Counted from the stretch's first letter, positions 34,938 through 45,175 are shown. The stretch: DNA of 64,000 nucleotides from Glycomyces arizonensis DSM 44726 (GCF_000482705.1 NZ_AXWO01000024.1:1-64000); one strand, 5' to 3'. Notes: generated by a model not told the origin, from the sequence alone. Made by a program: numbers and translations.

Positions 34938-36221
34938 TCAATGAGCGTCACCGAGGCCGCCCGCGCGGCGCAGCAACTGTCCTTTTTCACGGTAATTGTC
35001 GGCCATGGCGGCGGCACCTTCGAATGCGTTCCGTGCTTCCTCGGTGCGTCCCATGCGTTCGAGCATCTCGCCGCGCACGGCGGACACGAGGTGGTAGTCC
35101 TTCAACGCTGGCAGGTCGGCGATCTCGTCGACCAGTTCGAGGCCCCGCTCGGGGCCGAAGGCCATCCCGAAGGCCACCGCCCGGTTGAGCGCGACGACCG
35201 GCGAGGGCTGGACGGCCAGCAGGCGGGAGTACAGGCCCGCGATCCGCACCCAGTCGGTCTCCTCGGCCTTGGACGCCCGCGCGTGGCAGGCCGCGATCGC
35301 GGCCTGGAGCACGTAGGGCCCGGCGTCGTCGCCCCAGGCGCTGGCGCGGTGGAGGGCGGCCTGGCCGCGCCGGATCAGCAGTCCGTCCCACTTGGAGCGG
35401 TCCTGTTCGGGCAGCGGCACCGGCTCGCCCTCGGCATCGGTGCGGGCCCGCGAGCGCGAGGCCTGGAAGTCGAGCAGCGCTGCCAGGCCGAGGACCTCGG
35501 GCCGGTCGGGCAGCAGGACGGTCAGGCGCTGGGCGAGCCGCATCGCGTCCTGGCACAGCTGCGGCCGCATGAGGTCGTCGCCGCCGGTGGCGGTGTAGCC
35601 CTCGTTGAAGATCAGGTAGACGACCTCGAGCACCGCGTCGAGGCGCTCGCCGAACTCGTCGGCCGAGGGCGCCTCGAAGGTCACGCCCGCCTCGGCGAGC
35701 CTGCGCTTGGCGCGCACGATGCGCTGGGCGACGGTGGACTCGCCGGTGAGGTAGGCGCGGGCGATCTCGCCGGTGGTGAGGCCCGCGGCCGCCTTGAGGG
35801 TCAGCGCGGCGCGCGCCTCGATCGACAGCACCGGGTGGCAGGCGCAGAAGACGACGCGCAGCAGCTCGTCGCCGATGTCGTCGTCCAGTTCGGCCTCGGC
35901 CGCGGCGATCGGGTCCTCGGCCTCCCCGGCGGCCTCCAACCGCCGGGCCACCTGCTCGTACTTGCCCTTGAGGTTCTGGTCGCGCCTGATGCGGTCGACC
36001 GCGCGGCGCTTGGCGGTGACCATGAGCCAGGCGGCGGGCCGCTCGGGCACGCCTTCGACCGGCCATTGCTCCAGGGCGGCGACGACCGCGTCGGAGGCGA
36101 GTTCCTCGGCGAGGCCGACGTCGTTCACGGTGCGGGCGAGGACGGCGATGATCTTGGCGGACTCCAGCCGCCACACTGCCTCGACCGTCCTGTGGACGCC
36201 GTCGGTCCGCTCGCCGATCAT
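34938..36221 (-). CDS. ECF42-type RNA polymerase sigma factor with C-terminal TPR-like domain
   Basis: A 427-residue protein much longer than ordinary ECF sigmas. Sigma2 (about 12-75, AELASDAVVAALEQWPVEGVPERPAAWL) and sigma4 (about 125-185, LTTGEIARAYLTGESTVAQRIVRAKRRL) are followed by about 230 residues rich in Ala/Leu helices (DUF6596/TPR-like: NEGYTATGGDDLMRPQLCQDAMRL). This is the ECF42 group, which has no classical anti-sigma and is instead controlled through the C-terminal extension. The YCII/DGPF protein encoded 9 bp upstream is the usual genomic partner. Its regulon and signal are unknown. Confidence 0.92.
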   Translation of the reverse strand: MIGERTDGVHRTVEAVWRLESAKIIAVLARTVNDVGLAEELASDAVVAALEQWPVEGVPERPAAWLMVTAKRRAVDRIRRDQNLKGKYEQVARRLEAAGEAEDPIAAAEAELDDDIGDELLRVVFCACHPVLSIEARAALTLKAAAGLTTGEIARAYLTGESTVAQRIVRAKRRLAEAGVTFEAPSADEFGERLDAVLEVVYLIFNEGYTATGGDDLMRPQLCQDAMRLAQRLTVLLPDRPEVLGLAALLDFQASRSRARTDAEGEPVPLPEQDRSKWDGLLIRRGQAALHRASAWGDDAGPYVLQAAIAACHARASKAEETDWVRIAGLYSRLLAVQPSPVVALNRAVAFGMAFGPERGLELVDEIADLPALKDYHLVSAVRGEMLERMGRTEEARNAFEGAAAMADNYREKGQLLRRAGGLGDAH

Positions 36222-36230
36222 GCCGCGATG

Positions 36231-36593
36231 CTACTCCGCGTCGAGGATCCGGCGGACCTCGTGGATGATCTCGAAGCCCGGGGCGTGCACGCGGTGCAGT
36301 TCGACCGACTGCCTGGCGACCTCGACGGCCTCCTCCTGGCTGCGGCACTGGACGATGAAGTACCCGCCGACCCATTCCTTGGCCTCGGCGAAGGGCCCGT
36401 CGACGACCTTGACCTTGCCGCCGTGCAGGTCGACGCGGGCGGCCCGCTCGGTCGGCTCCAGCCCGGCGGCGTCGACGAGGATGCCGTCGGCGGCGAGCTT
36501 GGCGACGAAGGCTCCCATCGCCTCGTGCAGGTCGGAGGGGTCGCCCTCGAAGTCGGCGGGACGGTCGTGGACGACGTTGATGAGGTAGCGCAT
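36231..36593 (-). CDS. YCII-related (DGPF) protein
   Basis: A 120-residue YCII/DGPF-fold protein. DGPFAEAKEWVGGYFIVQC (about 65-83) is the family hallmark. ATG at 36593 follows GAAGGAG. It is cotranscribed with the ECF42 sigma factor, 9 bp away, and is likely one of its main targets. Such proteins bind or rearrange small molecules, but the role in ECF42 circuits is not settled. Confidence 0.93.
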   Translation of the reverse strand: MRYLINVVHDRPADFEGDPSDLHEAMGAFVAKLAADGILVDAAGLEPTERAARVDLHGGKVKVVDGPFAEAKEWVGGYFIVQCRSQEEAVEVARQSVELHRVHAPGFEIIHEVRRILDAE

Positions 36594-36697
36594 GGACTTG
36601 CTCCTTCGGTTCGTTTCGGCCTTGACACCCCTCAGTCGATCGGCCGGGCGCCGATTCGACGCTCCGGCCGAGAAATCTCGAGAAATTCTTCGAAGGG

Positions 36698-37816
36698 CTA
36701 GAAGTCCTGCGGTTCGACGGCGTTGTCGATGTCCTCCATGGTGAGGTACTCGCTGCCGATCAGCTCCTCTTCCCAGTTGTTCTTGTCGATGCTCACCGGC
36801 TCCAGCAGGTACGAGGGCACGAATTTGAAGCCGTTGTTGTACGTGCCGAGGTCGTTGACCTCGGGGTCGTCGCCGTTCACGATGCTCTTGACCATGCCAG
36901 AGGCGACCGCCGCGAGGTCGCGGGTGTCCTTGAAGACGGTCTGGGTCTGGCCCAGGTCGTCGCGGATGAACTTGATCGAGAGGGCTTCGGCGTCCTGGCC
37001 GGTGATGACCGGGAACTCATCGGTGCCGGGGACGAGTCCGAAGTCTTCGAGCGCGCGAATGACGCCCCGGCTGATGCCGTCGTAGGGGGAGAGCACCGCG
37101 TCGAGGTGGCGGTCCTCGTAGAACTCATCGAGCAGCCCGGCCATGCGCTCCATGGCGAGGGGCCCGCTCCAGCGCTCGGTGGCGGTCTGCTCCTGCTCGG
37201 TCTGCTCGGAGGGGATCCGGATGATTCCGGAGTAGGTGTAGCGCTCGAGCGTGTCGAGGCCCCCCTGGAAGAAGTACTGGGAATTGCTGTCGTCGGACGA
37301 GCCGGAGAAGATCTCGACGTTGAACGGGCCTTCGGCGCCGTCCTCGCTGATGCCGAGCCGGTCGAGGATGTGCTTGGCCTGGAGGACGCCGACCTGGTAG
37401 TTGTCGAACGAGGCGTAGTAGTCGACGTCGGGGGTGTCGAGGATGAGGCGGTCGTAGGAGATGATCATCACCCCCTTGTCCTTCGCGTGGGCGAGGACCT
37501 CGCCGAGGGAGCGGTTGTCGATCGCGCCGATGATGAGGAACTCGACGCCCTGGTCGACCATCCCCTGGATCTGGGAGATCTGCTTTTCGGGGTCGTCGTC
37601 CCCGTATTCGAGGATGGTCTCGTAGCCGGGCTCGTGAAGCTGGTCCTCCAAAAACCCGCCTTCGATGACCCAGCGGTCGGAGGTCTTGGTGGGCATGGCG
37701 ATGCCGGTGAAGCCGGTGAGGGAGGAGCCGGACTCCTCGCCCCCCGAGCACCCTGCCAATGTGACGGCTGCCATGCCTGCCGATCCGTGCAGTAGGCGGC
37801 GGCGACTGAGATGCAT
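36698..37816 (-). CDS. Sugar-binding lipoprotein of an ABC importer (ChvE/XylF-like)
   Basis: A 372-residue periplasmic-binding-type lipoprotein. The lipobox TLAGC gives an acylated C23 after a signal with RRR. The fold is Peripla_BP type I: IIGAIDNRSLGEVLAHAKDKGVMIISYDRLI (about 93-123), NVEIFSGSSDDSNSQYFFQG and ITGQDAEALSIKFIRDDLGQTQTVFKDTR (about 267-295) match the multiple-sugar/xylose-binding group that serves CUT2 importers. No permease or ATPase gene is adjacent, so it must work with a system encoded elsewhere or act in sensing. AAGGAG ribosome site; the upstream region is AT-rich. Confidence 0.9.
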   Translation of the reverse strand: MHLSRRRLLHGSAGMAAVTLAGCSGGEESGSSLTGFTGIAMPTKTSDRWVIEGGFLEDQLHEPGYETILEYGDDDPEKQISQIQGMVDQGVEFLIIGAIDNRSLGEVLAHAKDKGVMIISYDRLILDTPDVDYYASFDNYQVGVLQAKHILDRLGISEDGAEGPFNVEIFSGSSDDSNSQYFFQGGLDTLERYTYSGIIRIPSEQTEQEQTATERWSGPLAMERMAGLLDEFYEDRHLDAVLSPYDGISRGVIRALEDFGLVPGTDEFPVITGQDAEALSIKFIRDDLGQTQTVFKDTRDLAAVASGMVKSIVNGDDPEVNDLGTYNNGFKFVPSYLLEPVSIDKNNWEEELIGSEYLTMEDIDNAVEPQDF

Positions 37817-38071
37817 GAGGGCGGTACTCCTTCGTACAAAAGGGGTGACAATTCACCAGAAAATTTACACGAACCAATTTTTCTACAAGTGACACATTCC
37901 GTGATCTGCCCGTTGCTTGAAAACTGGATGAACGGGTAGGAAACGGCGGCGCCGGGATGGGATCGCGGCACCGTACCCGACGGTAGATCGTCTCGTAGGG
38001 GCGCTCCATCCGCCCCCCGCCGCGCTGAGAGGCGCCGCTCGCGGCCGGAGGGCGCGCGGCGACCCCATACG

Positions 38072-39055
38072 ATGGCGCCCATGGGCGATCGATGGGTGGA
38101 AGTGGCCGACCGGGTGTGGGTGCGGCGCTGCGAGGAGCTGGACCTGTCGCTCGGGCTGGTCGCGGGCGACGACTGCTGCCTGGTGATCGACACCGGCGTC
38201 AGCGCCGACCACGGCTTCGCGTTCGCCACCGCCGTCCGCGAGCTCACGCCGCTGCCGTGGCAGATCGCCTACACGCACGACCACTTCGACCACTGGTTCG
38301 GGACCGCCGCGTTCGGCGAGTCGGCGATCTGGGCCGTGGCCGACGGCGCCCGCTTCATCGCCACCGGCGACGAGCAGCGCAAACGCTGGGCCGCGAAGTA
38401 CCGGCTCGACAGACGCGAGGAGGACGCCAGGGCCATCGGGCGCTCCCGGCTGGTGCCGCCGAACTGCCGCGTCAGCGGAGCGATCGGCCTGGACCTGGGC
38501 GGGCGGACCGTGGTGCTGCGCCAGGTGGGGCTCGCGCACTCCGACAACGACATGGTGGTGGAGGTGCCCGACGCGGGCGTGCTGTTCGCCGGGGACCTGG
38601 TGGAGAACGGCGCGCCGCCGTCGTACGGCGACGCCTTCCCCTACCACTGGCCGCAGGCCGTGGAGTACCTGCTGAGCTGGCGGCCGCAGACGGTCGTGCC
38701 CGGCCACGGCGAGGCGGCCGACTACTGGTGGGCCAGGGGCCAGGTGCGCGAGATGGCCGAGGTGGCGCGGCTGTGCGGCGAGGTGGCCCAGGGCCTGGTG
38801 CCCGTTGAGGAGGCCGCCGAGCACGGGCCGTTCGGGCCCGAGACGATGCGCACCGCGATCGAGCGCAGCCGCCTGCTCGCCCCGCCTCCTCCCCCGCCGC
38901 CGCTCCCCGAGCCGCCCGCCCAGTCCGACCCCGAGGCGGCCCGGCAGAGCCCGATGGGCAACCCCGCCTTCGACGCGGCCCCGTGGGCGCCGGTCTGCAT
39001 CTACGACGCGATCGACTACGTCATCGGCCCCGACGGCTCGATCGAGGCCGAATAG
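38072..39055 (+). CDS. MBL-fold metallo-hydrolase
   Basis: A 327-residue metallo-beta-lactamase-fold protein. The metal site is visible: THDHFDHW (HxHxDH, about 68-75), GLAHSDNDM with the bridging-type His (about 153), the Asp in LFAGDLVE (about 172), and PGHGEA (about 210). Residues after about 260 form a Pro-rich segment and a tail that is not part of the core. ATG at 38072 or 38081. Substrate unknown; glyoxalase II, lactonase or RNase roles are all possible for the fold. The VWA/solute-binding pair follows 103 bp later on the same strand. Confidence 0.88.
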   Translation: MAPMGDRWVEVADRVWVRRCEELDLSLGLVAGDDCCLVIDTGVSADHGFAFATAVRELTPLPWQIAYTHDHFDHWFGTAAFGESAIWAVADGARFIATGDEQRKRWAAKYRLDRREEDARAIGRSRLVPPNCRVSGAIGLDLGGRTVVLRQVGLAHSDNDMVVEVPDAGVLFAGDLVENGAPPSYGDAFPYHWPQAVEYLLSWRPQTVVPGHGEAADYWWARGQVREMAEVARLCGEVAQGLVPVEEAAEHGPFGPETMRTAIERSRLLAPPPPPPPLPEPPAQSDPEAARQSPMGNPAFDAAPWAPVCIYDAIDYVIGPDGSIEAE

Positions 39056-39158
39056 GACTGTCGCATCGCTCGCGAGCTTGGTGCATACTGAGGTTCACCC
39101 AACGTATTGCCGACCCCCGACCTGACTCACCCGGCGACCACCCTTCACGGGAGCACCA

Positions 39159-41189
39159 GTGTCCGACGGCGCACACCGCGACTCCGCGCGAACCGACCGA
39201 CCGCCCCGACCGTCCGAGCGGCGCCGCCGCCTCGACCCGACGGCCACCGCCGTGTGGGCCGGAGCGGCCAGCGCCGCCATCAGCGTCGCCTTCAACGTCC
39301 TGAGCATCCAGGCCGAAGGGCTCACCGGCACCGAGCTCGAACGCATCAAGAACCTCGCGATCATCCTGGCGATCCCCGCGTTCGGCGTGACGACGGCGAT
39401 CCTGTGGGCGCGGCTGTCGCGCTCGCCCACCCGGATCACCGCACTGGTCGACGCCCCGCCGACGCACCGGCCCCGCCCCACGACGCTCCTGTTCATCACG
39501 GCGCTCGCGCTCAACCTGCTCGGCGCGTGCTCGGGCATGGTGGCGCTGTTCCAGCCCCAGCTGCTCGACGTGTTCGACCCGCCGTGCGAGGACCCGATCG
39601 AGCTGACCGTCGCCGTCCCGCAGGAGGGCGCCGCGGGCTTCACCGACGTCGTCGCGGAGTTCGCGGACGACCAGCTCGACGAGCACGGCTGCCGCACGGT
39701 CAGCGTCACCGCCCTCCCCCTCTCCTGGCAGGAGGTCGAAGACGCCTTCGCGGACGACTGGCAGGGGAGGATGCGGCTCTCGCTCGGGATCCGGCCGGAC
39801 GTGTGGATCGCCGAATCGGCCGCGCAGATCGATTACGCCGGCAGCCTCATGGACGACGACGCGCCGCTGGCGGGCGAACCGGTGCCGATCGGCACCACCC
39901 CGCTGGTGCTGGCGGTCCCCCAGGACATCGAGTCGCTGCACACGGCGGCCGAGACGGCGTTCGCATCGCTCATGCAGCCCGACGACAACGCCGTGGTGCG
40001 CGCCGACCCCGAGCAGTCGCTCACCGCGCTCTACCACCTCTCGTGGCTCTACGAGCTCAACGCGAACGACGCCGACATCGAGGAGGCGATCACGAGCGGG
40101 CTCGAATCGAACGGCATCGGCAAGGTCGGCGACACCGCGCTGCTGTGCCAGCTGTACCACCGCGACGCGGCGACGACGGCCGTGCTCACCACCGAGAGGG
40201 CCGTGGCCGTCTACAACGAGGAGGAGATGGGCTCGGACTGCTCGCAGACCGACCGCCCCGACACGCAGCTCGACGCCCTGTACCCCATCGAGGACGTGCA
40301 CCTGGACTACAGCGCCCTGCACCTCGGCTGGCCCGATCCCGAAGGGGCGGATCCGGCCGTCGAGGCCGACCGCGACCGCGCCGCCGAGGACTTCATCGAC
40401 TGGCTCACCGCGCCGGACGGGCAGGCGTCGCTGGCGGACACGGGCATCCGCACCGATGCCGCCGAGACGCTGCTGGCCCGCGCTGGCGGCGTCAACACTG
40501 ACGCGGCGCAGGAGGCCCACGTCCTCGACTCCGGTGCGCTGCCGGGTCTCGAAGCGCGCTTCAGCGAGGCCCGGATGCCCGTCCAGGTCCTGCTGGCGGT
40601 CGACAACTCCGCGGCGATGAGCCAGGCCGTCGGCACCGGGCAGGCCGAGGACGGCGAAGACCGGACCCTCGCCGACGTCGCCTTGGCGGGAGCCCAGGCG
40701 GCACTGGACGAGTTCGAGGACGACGACGAGTTCGGGGTGTGGAGCTTCCCCACCGGCGAGGGCGATCCGGAGCCGGACCGCCTGCTGGAGATCGGGCCCG
40801 CCGACGAGGTCCATCGGACGCAGGCGGTGACGACGCTCGCCGCGCTGACACCGGAGGGCGACACCCCGCTGTACCACACGATCGCCGAAGGCGTGAGCGT
40901 CCTGGAGGGAGCCGACGACGAGCGGACCCAGCCGGTCATGGTGGTCATCACCGGCGGCGAGGACGACGACCCGGCCCACGACACCGGCGTCGAGGCGCTC
41001 ACCGCCCGGCTCAACGAGGCCGGCGTGCGCCTGTACGTCGTCACCGTCGCGGGCGCCACCTGCGAGACCACCGGTCTCGACGAGGTGGCGGAGGCGTCGC
41101 TCGGCCGGTGCGAGAGCGTCCAGGCCGGCTCGCTGGAGGCGACGTTCGCCGGAGTGTTCGACGAGATCTGGGGCGGCGACGATGCGTAG
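39159..41189 (+). CDS. Membrane-anchored solute-binding plus VWA-domain protein
   Basis: A 676-residue protein. GTG at 39159 follows GGGAG. Two helices (about 30-50 and about 62-84) and a third (about 107-128) anchor it; the remainder lies outside. Residues about 145-430 resemble a bacterial extracellular solute-binding domain (ELTVAVPQEGAAGFTDVVAEF, then a GNxSDAFT-like middle). A VWA domain follows (about 465-670) with the MIDAS-like site VDNSAAMS, which departs from the usual DxSxS in having Ala at the third position, and VVITGGEDDDPAHDTG. The pair with the next gene overlaps by 8 bp. No permease or ATPase is near. Role unknown; a surface sensor or adhesion complex is inferred. Confidence 0.8.
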   Translation: MSDGAHRDSARTDRPPRPSERRRRLDPTATAVWAGAASAAISVAFNVLSIQAEGLTGTELERIKNLAIILAIPAFGVTTAILWARLSRSPTRITALVDAPPTHRPRPTTLLFITALALNLLGACSGMVALFQPQLLDVFDPPCEDPIELTVAVPQEGAAGFTDVVAEFADDQLDEHGCRTVSVTALPLSWQEVEDAFADDWQGRMRLSLGIRPDVWIAESAAQIDYAGSLMDDDAPLAGEPVPIGTTPLVLAVPQDIESLHTAAETAFASLMQPDDNAVVRADPEQSLTALYHLSWLYELNANDADIEEAITSGLESNGIGKVGDTALLCQLYHRDAATTAVLTTERAVAVYNEEEMGSDCSQTDRPDTQLDALYPIEDVHLDYSALHLGWPDPEGADPAVEADRDRAAEDFIDWLTAPDGQASLADTGIRTDAAETLLARAGGVNTDAAQEAHVLDSGALPGLEARFSEARMPVQVLLAVDNSAAMSQAVGTGQAEDGEDRTLADVALAGAQAALDEFEDDDEFGVWSFPTGEGDPEPDRLLEIGPADEVHRTQAVTTLAALTPEGDTPLYHTIAEGVSVLEGADDERTQPVMVVITGGEDDDPAHDTGVEALTARLNEAGVRLYVVTVAGATCETTGLDEVAEASLGRCESVQAGSLEATFAGVFDEIWGGDDA

Positions 41190-42564
41190 GCGCATCGGGA
41201 TCGGCCCCGCCCGCGCGGGGTACAGGCGGCGGGAGCTCCTCGGCGGCCTGCTCTCGGCGGCGGGCGCGGGCGCCGCCGCCGCGCTCGGCGTCCAGGGGTA
41301 TGTGCACCGCGAACGCGAGTTGGAGGACCTTCCCGAGGGCTACCGGCTGGGCATCCTCGCGGGCGTGGACGAGAGCTCCGGCGCGCAGCGCGAGATGCTG
41401 GTGCGCCAGTGGAACCGGCTGCACGAGCACCACCAGGCCGAGATCCGCGACCTGCCGCCCAACGCCGACCTCCAGTACAACGGCATGCACGCCGCGCTCC
41501 AGGCCCGCGACACCGACGTCGACCTGGTCGCCGTCGACATCGCCTGGATCGCGGAGTTCGCCGAGCAGGGCTACCTCAGGCGGCTCGAGCACCTGGCCGA
41601 CGACGGCTTCCTCCGCGCGCCGTTCCAGGCGGGGGTCATCGGGGGCGACGTGTACGCGCTGCCGTTCAACTCCGATGTGGGGCTGCTCTACTACCGCAGG
41701 GACCTCCTGGACGAGGACGACGAGCCGTCGCGGTGGGGCTGGGAGGAGTTCGCCGAGCGGGCCGAGGCGCTCACGGACGCCCTCGTGGGTTCGAGCGCCC
41801 ACCCCGGCCTGGAGGGCGGCATCGCCATGCAGCTCGCCCCGTACGAGGGCTTCACCGTCAACGTGTGGGAGGTGCTGCTGTCCAACGGCGCCGAGCCGGT
41901 GCGCGAGGACCTCATCCAGATCGCCGACGACCCGCTCACCGTCCCCGCGCTGAACCGGCTCCAGGGCATGGTCAACCGGGGCACGGTCCTGCGCGATTCG
42001 CTCGCGTTCGACGAAGCGGGGTCGCTGACGGCCTTCCTGGAGGGCCGGACGGTCTTCCTGCGCCACTGGCCGCGCGCCTACCACCAGCTGCTGGCGAGCA
42101 CCGCCGACCTGGACGTCGGCGTCGCGCCCATGCCGGGCAGGGGGGTGCTCGGCGGGCAGAGCCTGGCGGTGGCCGCTTCCTCGCGGTTCCCCGTCGTGTC
42201 CCAGGCCTTGGCGGAGTTCCTCACCGGCGACCGCAGCCAGCAGCTGCTGTTCGAGCGCGGCGGCTTCGCCGCCACGCGCCCCGAACCGTACGAGGACGCC
42301 GATCTGCGCAACGACGCCTACGGGCCTCCGGCGAAGGCGGGCGGCGGATCCGGCGGTGCGGCGCCCGCGGTCGGGTTCCCCATCGAGGACGTCGCGGTGC
42401 TCGAGGGCGGCCTGCGGGACGCCGGGCTCCGGCCCGCCGTCGACCACTACAAGCGCTTCAGCGAGGTCTTCAGCGACTACCTCCACGGCATCCTGTCCAA
42501 CGGCGAGGAGGTCGACGCCGAGCGGCTCCAGACGGATCTGGAGCAGGCCGTCGAGGGGAAGTGA
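41182..42564 (+). CDS. Extracellular solute-binding protein, family 1-like, Tat-type signal
   Basis: A 460-residue exported binding protein. The N-terminus GYRRRELLGGLLSAAGAG fits a Tat signal. The rest is a type-II binding fold of the SBP_bac_1 class: YRLGILAGVDESSGAQREMLVRQWN (about 54-78), VDLVAVDIAWIAEFAEQGYL, GGDVYALPFNSDVGLLYYRRDLL and the long hinge segment, with FLRHWPRAYHQLL near 295. Its start lies inside the end of the VWA gene (8-bp overlap), so both are translated together and probably form a complex. The lack of a lipobox and of transporter subunits is unusual for a binding protein. Confidence 0.83.
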   Translation: MRRRIGIGPARAGYRRRELLGGLLSAAGAGAAAALGVQGYVHRERELEDLPEGYRLGILAGVDESSGAQREMLVRQWNRLHEHHQAEIRDLPPNADLQYNGMHAALQARDTDVDLVAVDIAWIAEFAEQGYLRRLEHLADDGFLRAPFQAGVIGGDVYALPFNSDVGLLYYRRDLLDEDDEPSRWGWEEFAERAEALTDALVGSSAHPGLEGGIAMQLAPYEGFTVNVWEVLLSNGAEPVREDLIQIADDPLTVPALNRLQGMVNRGTVLRDSLAFDEAGSLTAFLEGRTVFLRHWPRAYHQLLASTADLDVGVAPMPGRGVLGGQSLAVAASSRFPVVSQALAEFLTGDRSQQLLFERGGFAATRPEPYEDADLRNDAYGPPAKAGGGSGGAAPAVGFPIEDVAVLEGGLRDAGLRPAVDHYKRFSEVFSDYLHGILSNGEEVDAERLQTDLEQAVEGK

Positions 42565-42573
42565 CCGGCTGGT

Positions 42574-43551
<978 letters not shown>

Positions 43552-43618
43552 GGTCTGGCCTCCATCGGTCGTGGTGTTCGTGTCGCGGTCGGCAGGGCTG
43601 GGGTTACCCCGATCGGGG

Positions 43619-44143
43619 CTAGAGGAACGGCTGGTCGTCGAATGCGGTGTGGAGTTTGCGCAGCAGGGCGTCGAGTGTCCGGCGCTCGTCGGCGCTCAAG
43701 ACCGAGAGCGCCTCGTCTTGGACGACGAGTCCGGCGCGGACGGCCGATTCGATGGCCGCTCGGCCTCGGTCGGTCATCTTGACCTTGAGGCCGCGGCGGT
43801 CGTCGGGGTCGGGGAGCCGCTCGATGTACCCGGCGCTCTCGAGCTTATCGAGGCGGCCGGTGAGGCCGCCCGAGGAGAGCATGAGAGTGGCGCCGATCTG
43901 CTTGGGCGAGAGGATGAACGGTTCGCCGGAGCGGCGGATGCTGGCCAGGACGTCGAATTCGCCGCGGCCGAGGGCGTACTCGCCGTGGGCGCGGCCGAGC
44001 ATGGCGCGGAGCTTCTGGGAGACGCGGTGGACGCGCCCGAAGAGGGCCATGGACTCGAGTTCGAGGTCGGGCAGCTCGCGGTGCCACTGCTCGACGATGC
44101 GGTCGACCGCGTCTGGTTCAGCCATGGGGACATTCTCGCTCAC
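43619..44143 (-). CDS. MarR-family transcriptional regulator
   Basis: A 174-residue MarR protein. The winged helix (about 60-125) reads LGRGEFDVLASIRRSGEP, LSPKQIGATLMLSSGGLTGRLDKLESAGYIERLPDPDDRRG, the family's recognition helix and beta-wing Asp-Arg pair. Possible starts are GTG at 44143 and ATG at 44125. It is divergent from the EamA exporter and faces a perfect 18-bp palindrome, its likely operator. It probably represses the exporter and itself until a phenolic or drug-like ligand binds. Confidence 0.95.
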   Translation of the reverse strand: MSENVPMAEPDAVDRIVEQWHRELPDLELESMALFGRVHRVSQKLRAMLGRAHGEYALGRGEFDVLASIRRSGEPFILSPKQIGATLMLSSGGLTGRLDKLESAGYIERLPDPDDRRGLKVKMTDRGRAAIESAVRAGLVVQDEALSVLSADERRTLDALLRKLHTAFDDQPFL

Positions 44144-44208
44144 CGCCCGAAGCGCCGCAGAGGTACCTCGCAGTGAAGTAAATCAACCTCAAGTATCTTG
44201 ACGAAAAC

Positions 44209-44226
44209 TATCTTAGCTCTAAGATA
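44209..44226 (+). promoter_or_regulatory. MarR operator on the EamA promoter
   Basis: Perfect palindrome TATCTTAG-CT-CTAAGATA. It overlaps the -10 (TAAGAT, 44220-44225) of a promoter whose -35 is TTGACG (44198-44203, 16-bp spacer), so a bound repressor would block RNA polymerase. Related half-sites (AAGTATCTTG, CAAGCTACTTG) flank it. Confidence 0.75.
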
Positions 44227-44255
44227 ATTAAGTACAAGCTACTTGGAGGCGTGCC

Positions 44256-45161
44256 ATGAACACCCGCACCCGCGACATCGCCCTGACCGCGCTGGCTCCG
44301 GTCATGTGGGGCACCACGTACCTGGTGACCAGTGAATTCCTACCGCCCGACCGGCCCATGCTCACCTCGATGCTCCGGGCGCTCCCGGCCGGGCTGCTGC
44401 TCATCCTCATAGCCCGGCGGCTCCCCCGCGGCGCGTGGTGGTGGAAGTCAGCCGTGATCGGCACGCTCAACATCGCCGTGTTCTTCGCGATGCTGTTCCT
44501 GGCCGCCTACCGGCTGCCGGGCGGGGTCGCGGCCGTGGCCAGTGCCGCCGGACCGCTCACGACGGCCGGGGCGACGATCCTCATCCTCCACCAGAAGGTG
44601 CGGCTGCGGACGTGGCTGCTCGGCATCGCCGGAGTCGGGGGCGTCGCGATGGTGGTGCTGACGGCCGAGGCACGACTCGACCTGATCGGCGCCCTCGCCG
44701 GGATCGGCGGGGTCGTCTCGATGTCGACGGCGGTGGTGCTGACGAAGCGGTGGGGGCTGCCGCCGCAGGCCGGACCGGCGGCGCTGGCCGGGTGGCAGCT
44801 GACCGCGGGCGGCCTGCTGCTGGTCCCGGCGGCCTTCATTCTCGAAGGCGGCCTGCCGGAGTTCACCTCGGTGAACGTCGCCGGATACGTGTACCTGGGG
44901 CTGGTGAACACGGCGCTGGGCTACTGGCTGTGGTTCCGCGGCATCGGAAGGCTCTCGGTGGTGCCGTTGAGCTTCCTGGGCCTGTTCTCGCCGCTGACGG
45001 CGGCGACCCTCGGCTGGCTGGCGCTGGGCGAGACGTTCACCGCGTGGCAGACCGCCGGGTTCGCCGTGGCGCTGGCGGCGACCCTCACGAGCCAGCTGCC
45101 CGCGCGCCGGAAGGCCGCACTGCCGATCGAGGAACCGAAACCCGAACTCACCCGAGTCTGA
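44256..45161 (+). CDS. EamA/DMT-family exporter
   Basis: A 301-residue protein with ten predicted helices in two EamA repeats (about 7-135 and 145-285). MWGTTYLVTSEFLPPDRPMLTSMLRALPAG at the start and SFLGLFSPLTAATLGWLALGE in the second repeat are typical of drug/metabolite exporters of the RhtA/PecM type. It has an ATG behind a TTGGAGG ribosome site. It is controlled by the divergent MarR gene and followed 14 bp later by an NmrA-like gene in the same operon. Substrate unknown. Confidence 0.93.
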   Translation: MNTRTRDIALTALAPVMWGTTYLVTSEFLPPDRPMLTSMLRALPAGLLLILIARRLPRGAWWWKSAVIGTLNIAVFFAMLFLAAYRLPGGVAAVASAAGPLTTAGATILILHQKVRLRTWLLGIAGVGGVAMVVLTAEARLDLIGALAGIGGVVSMSTAVVLTKRWGLPPQAGPAALAGWQLTAGGLLLVPAAFILEGGLPEFTSVNVAGYVYLGLVNTALGYWLWFRGIGRLSVVPLSFLGLFSPLTAATLGWLALGETFTAWQTAGFAVALAATLTSQLPARRKAALPIEEPKPELTRV

Positions 45162-45175
45162 AAGGAAACGAGAAC

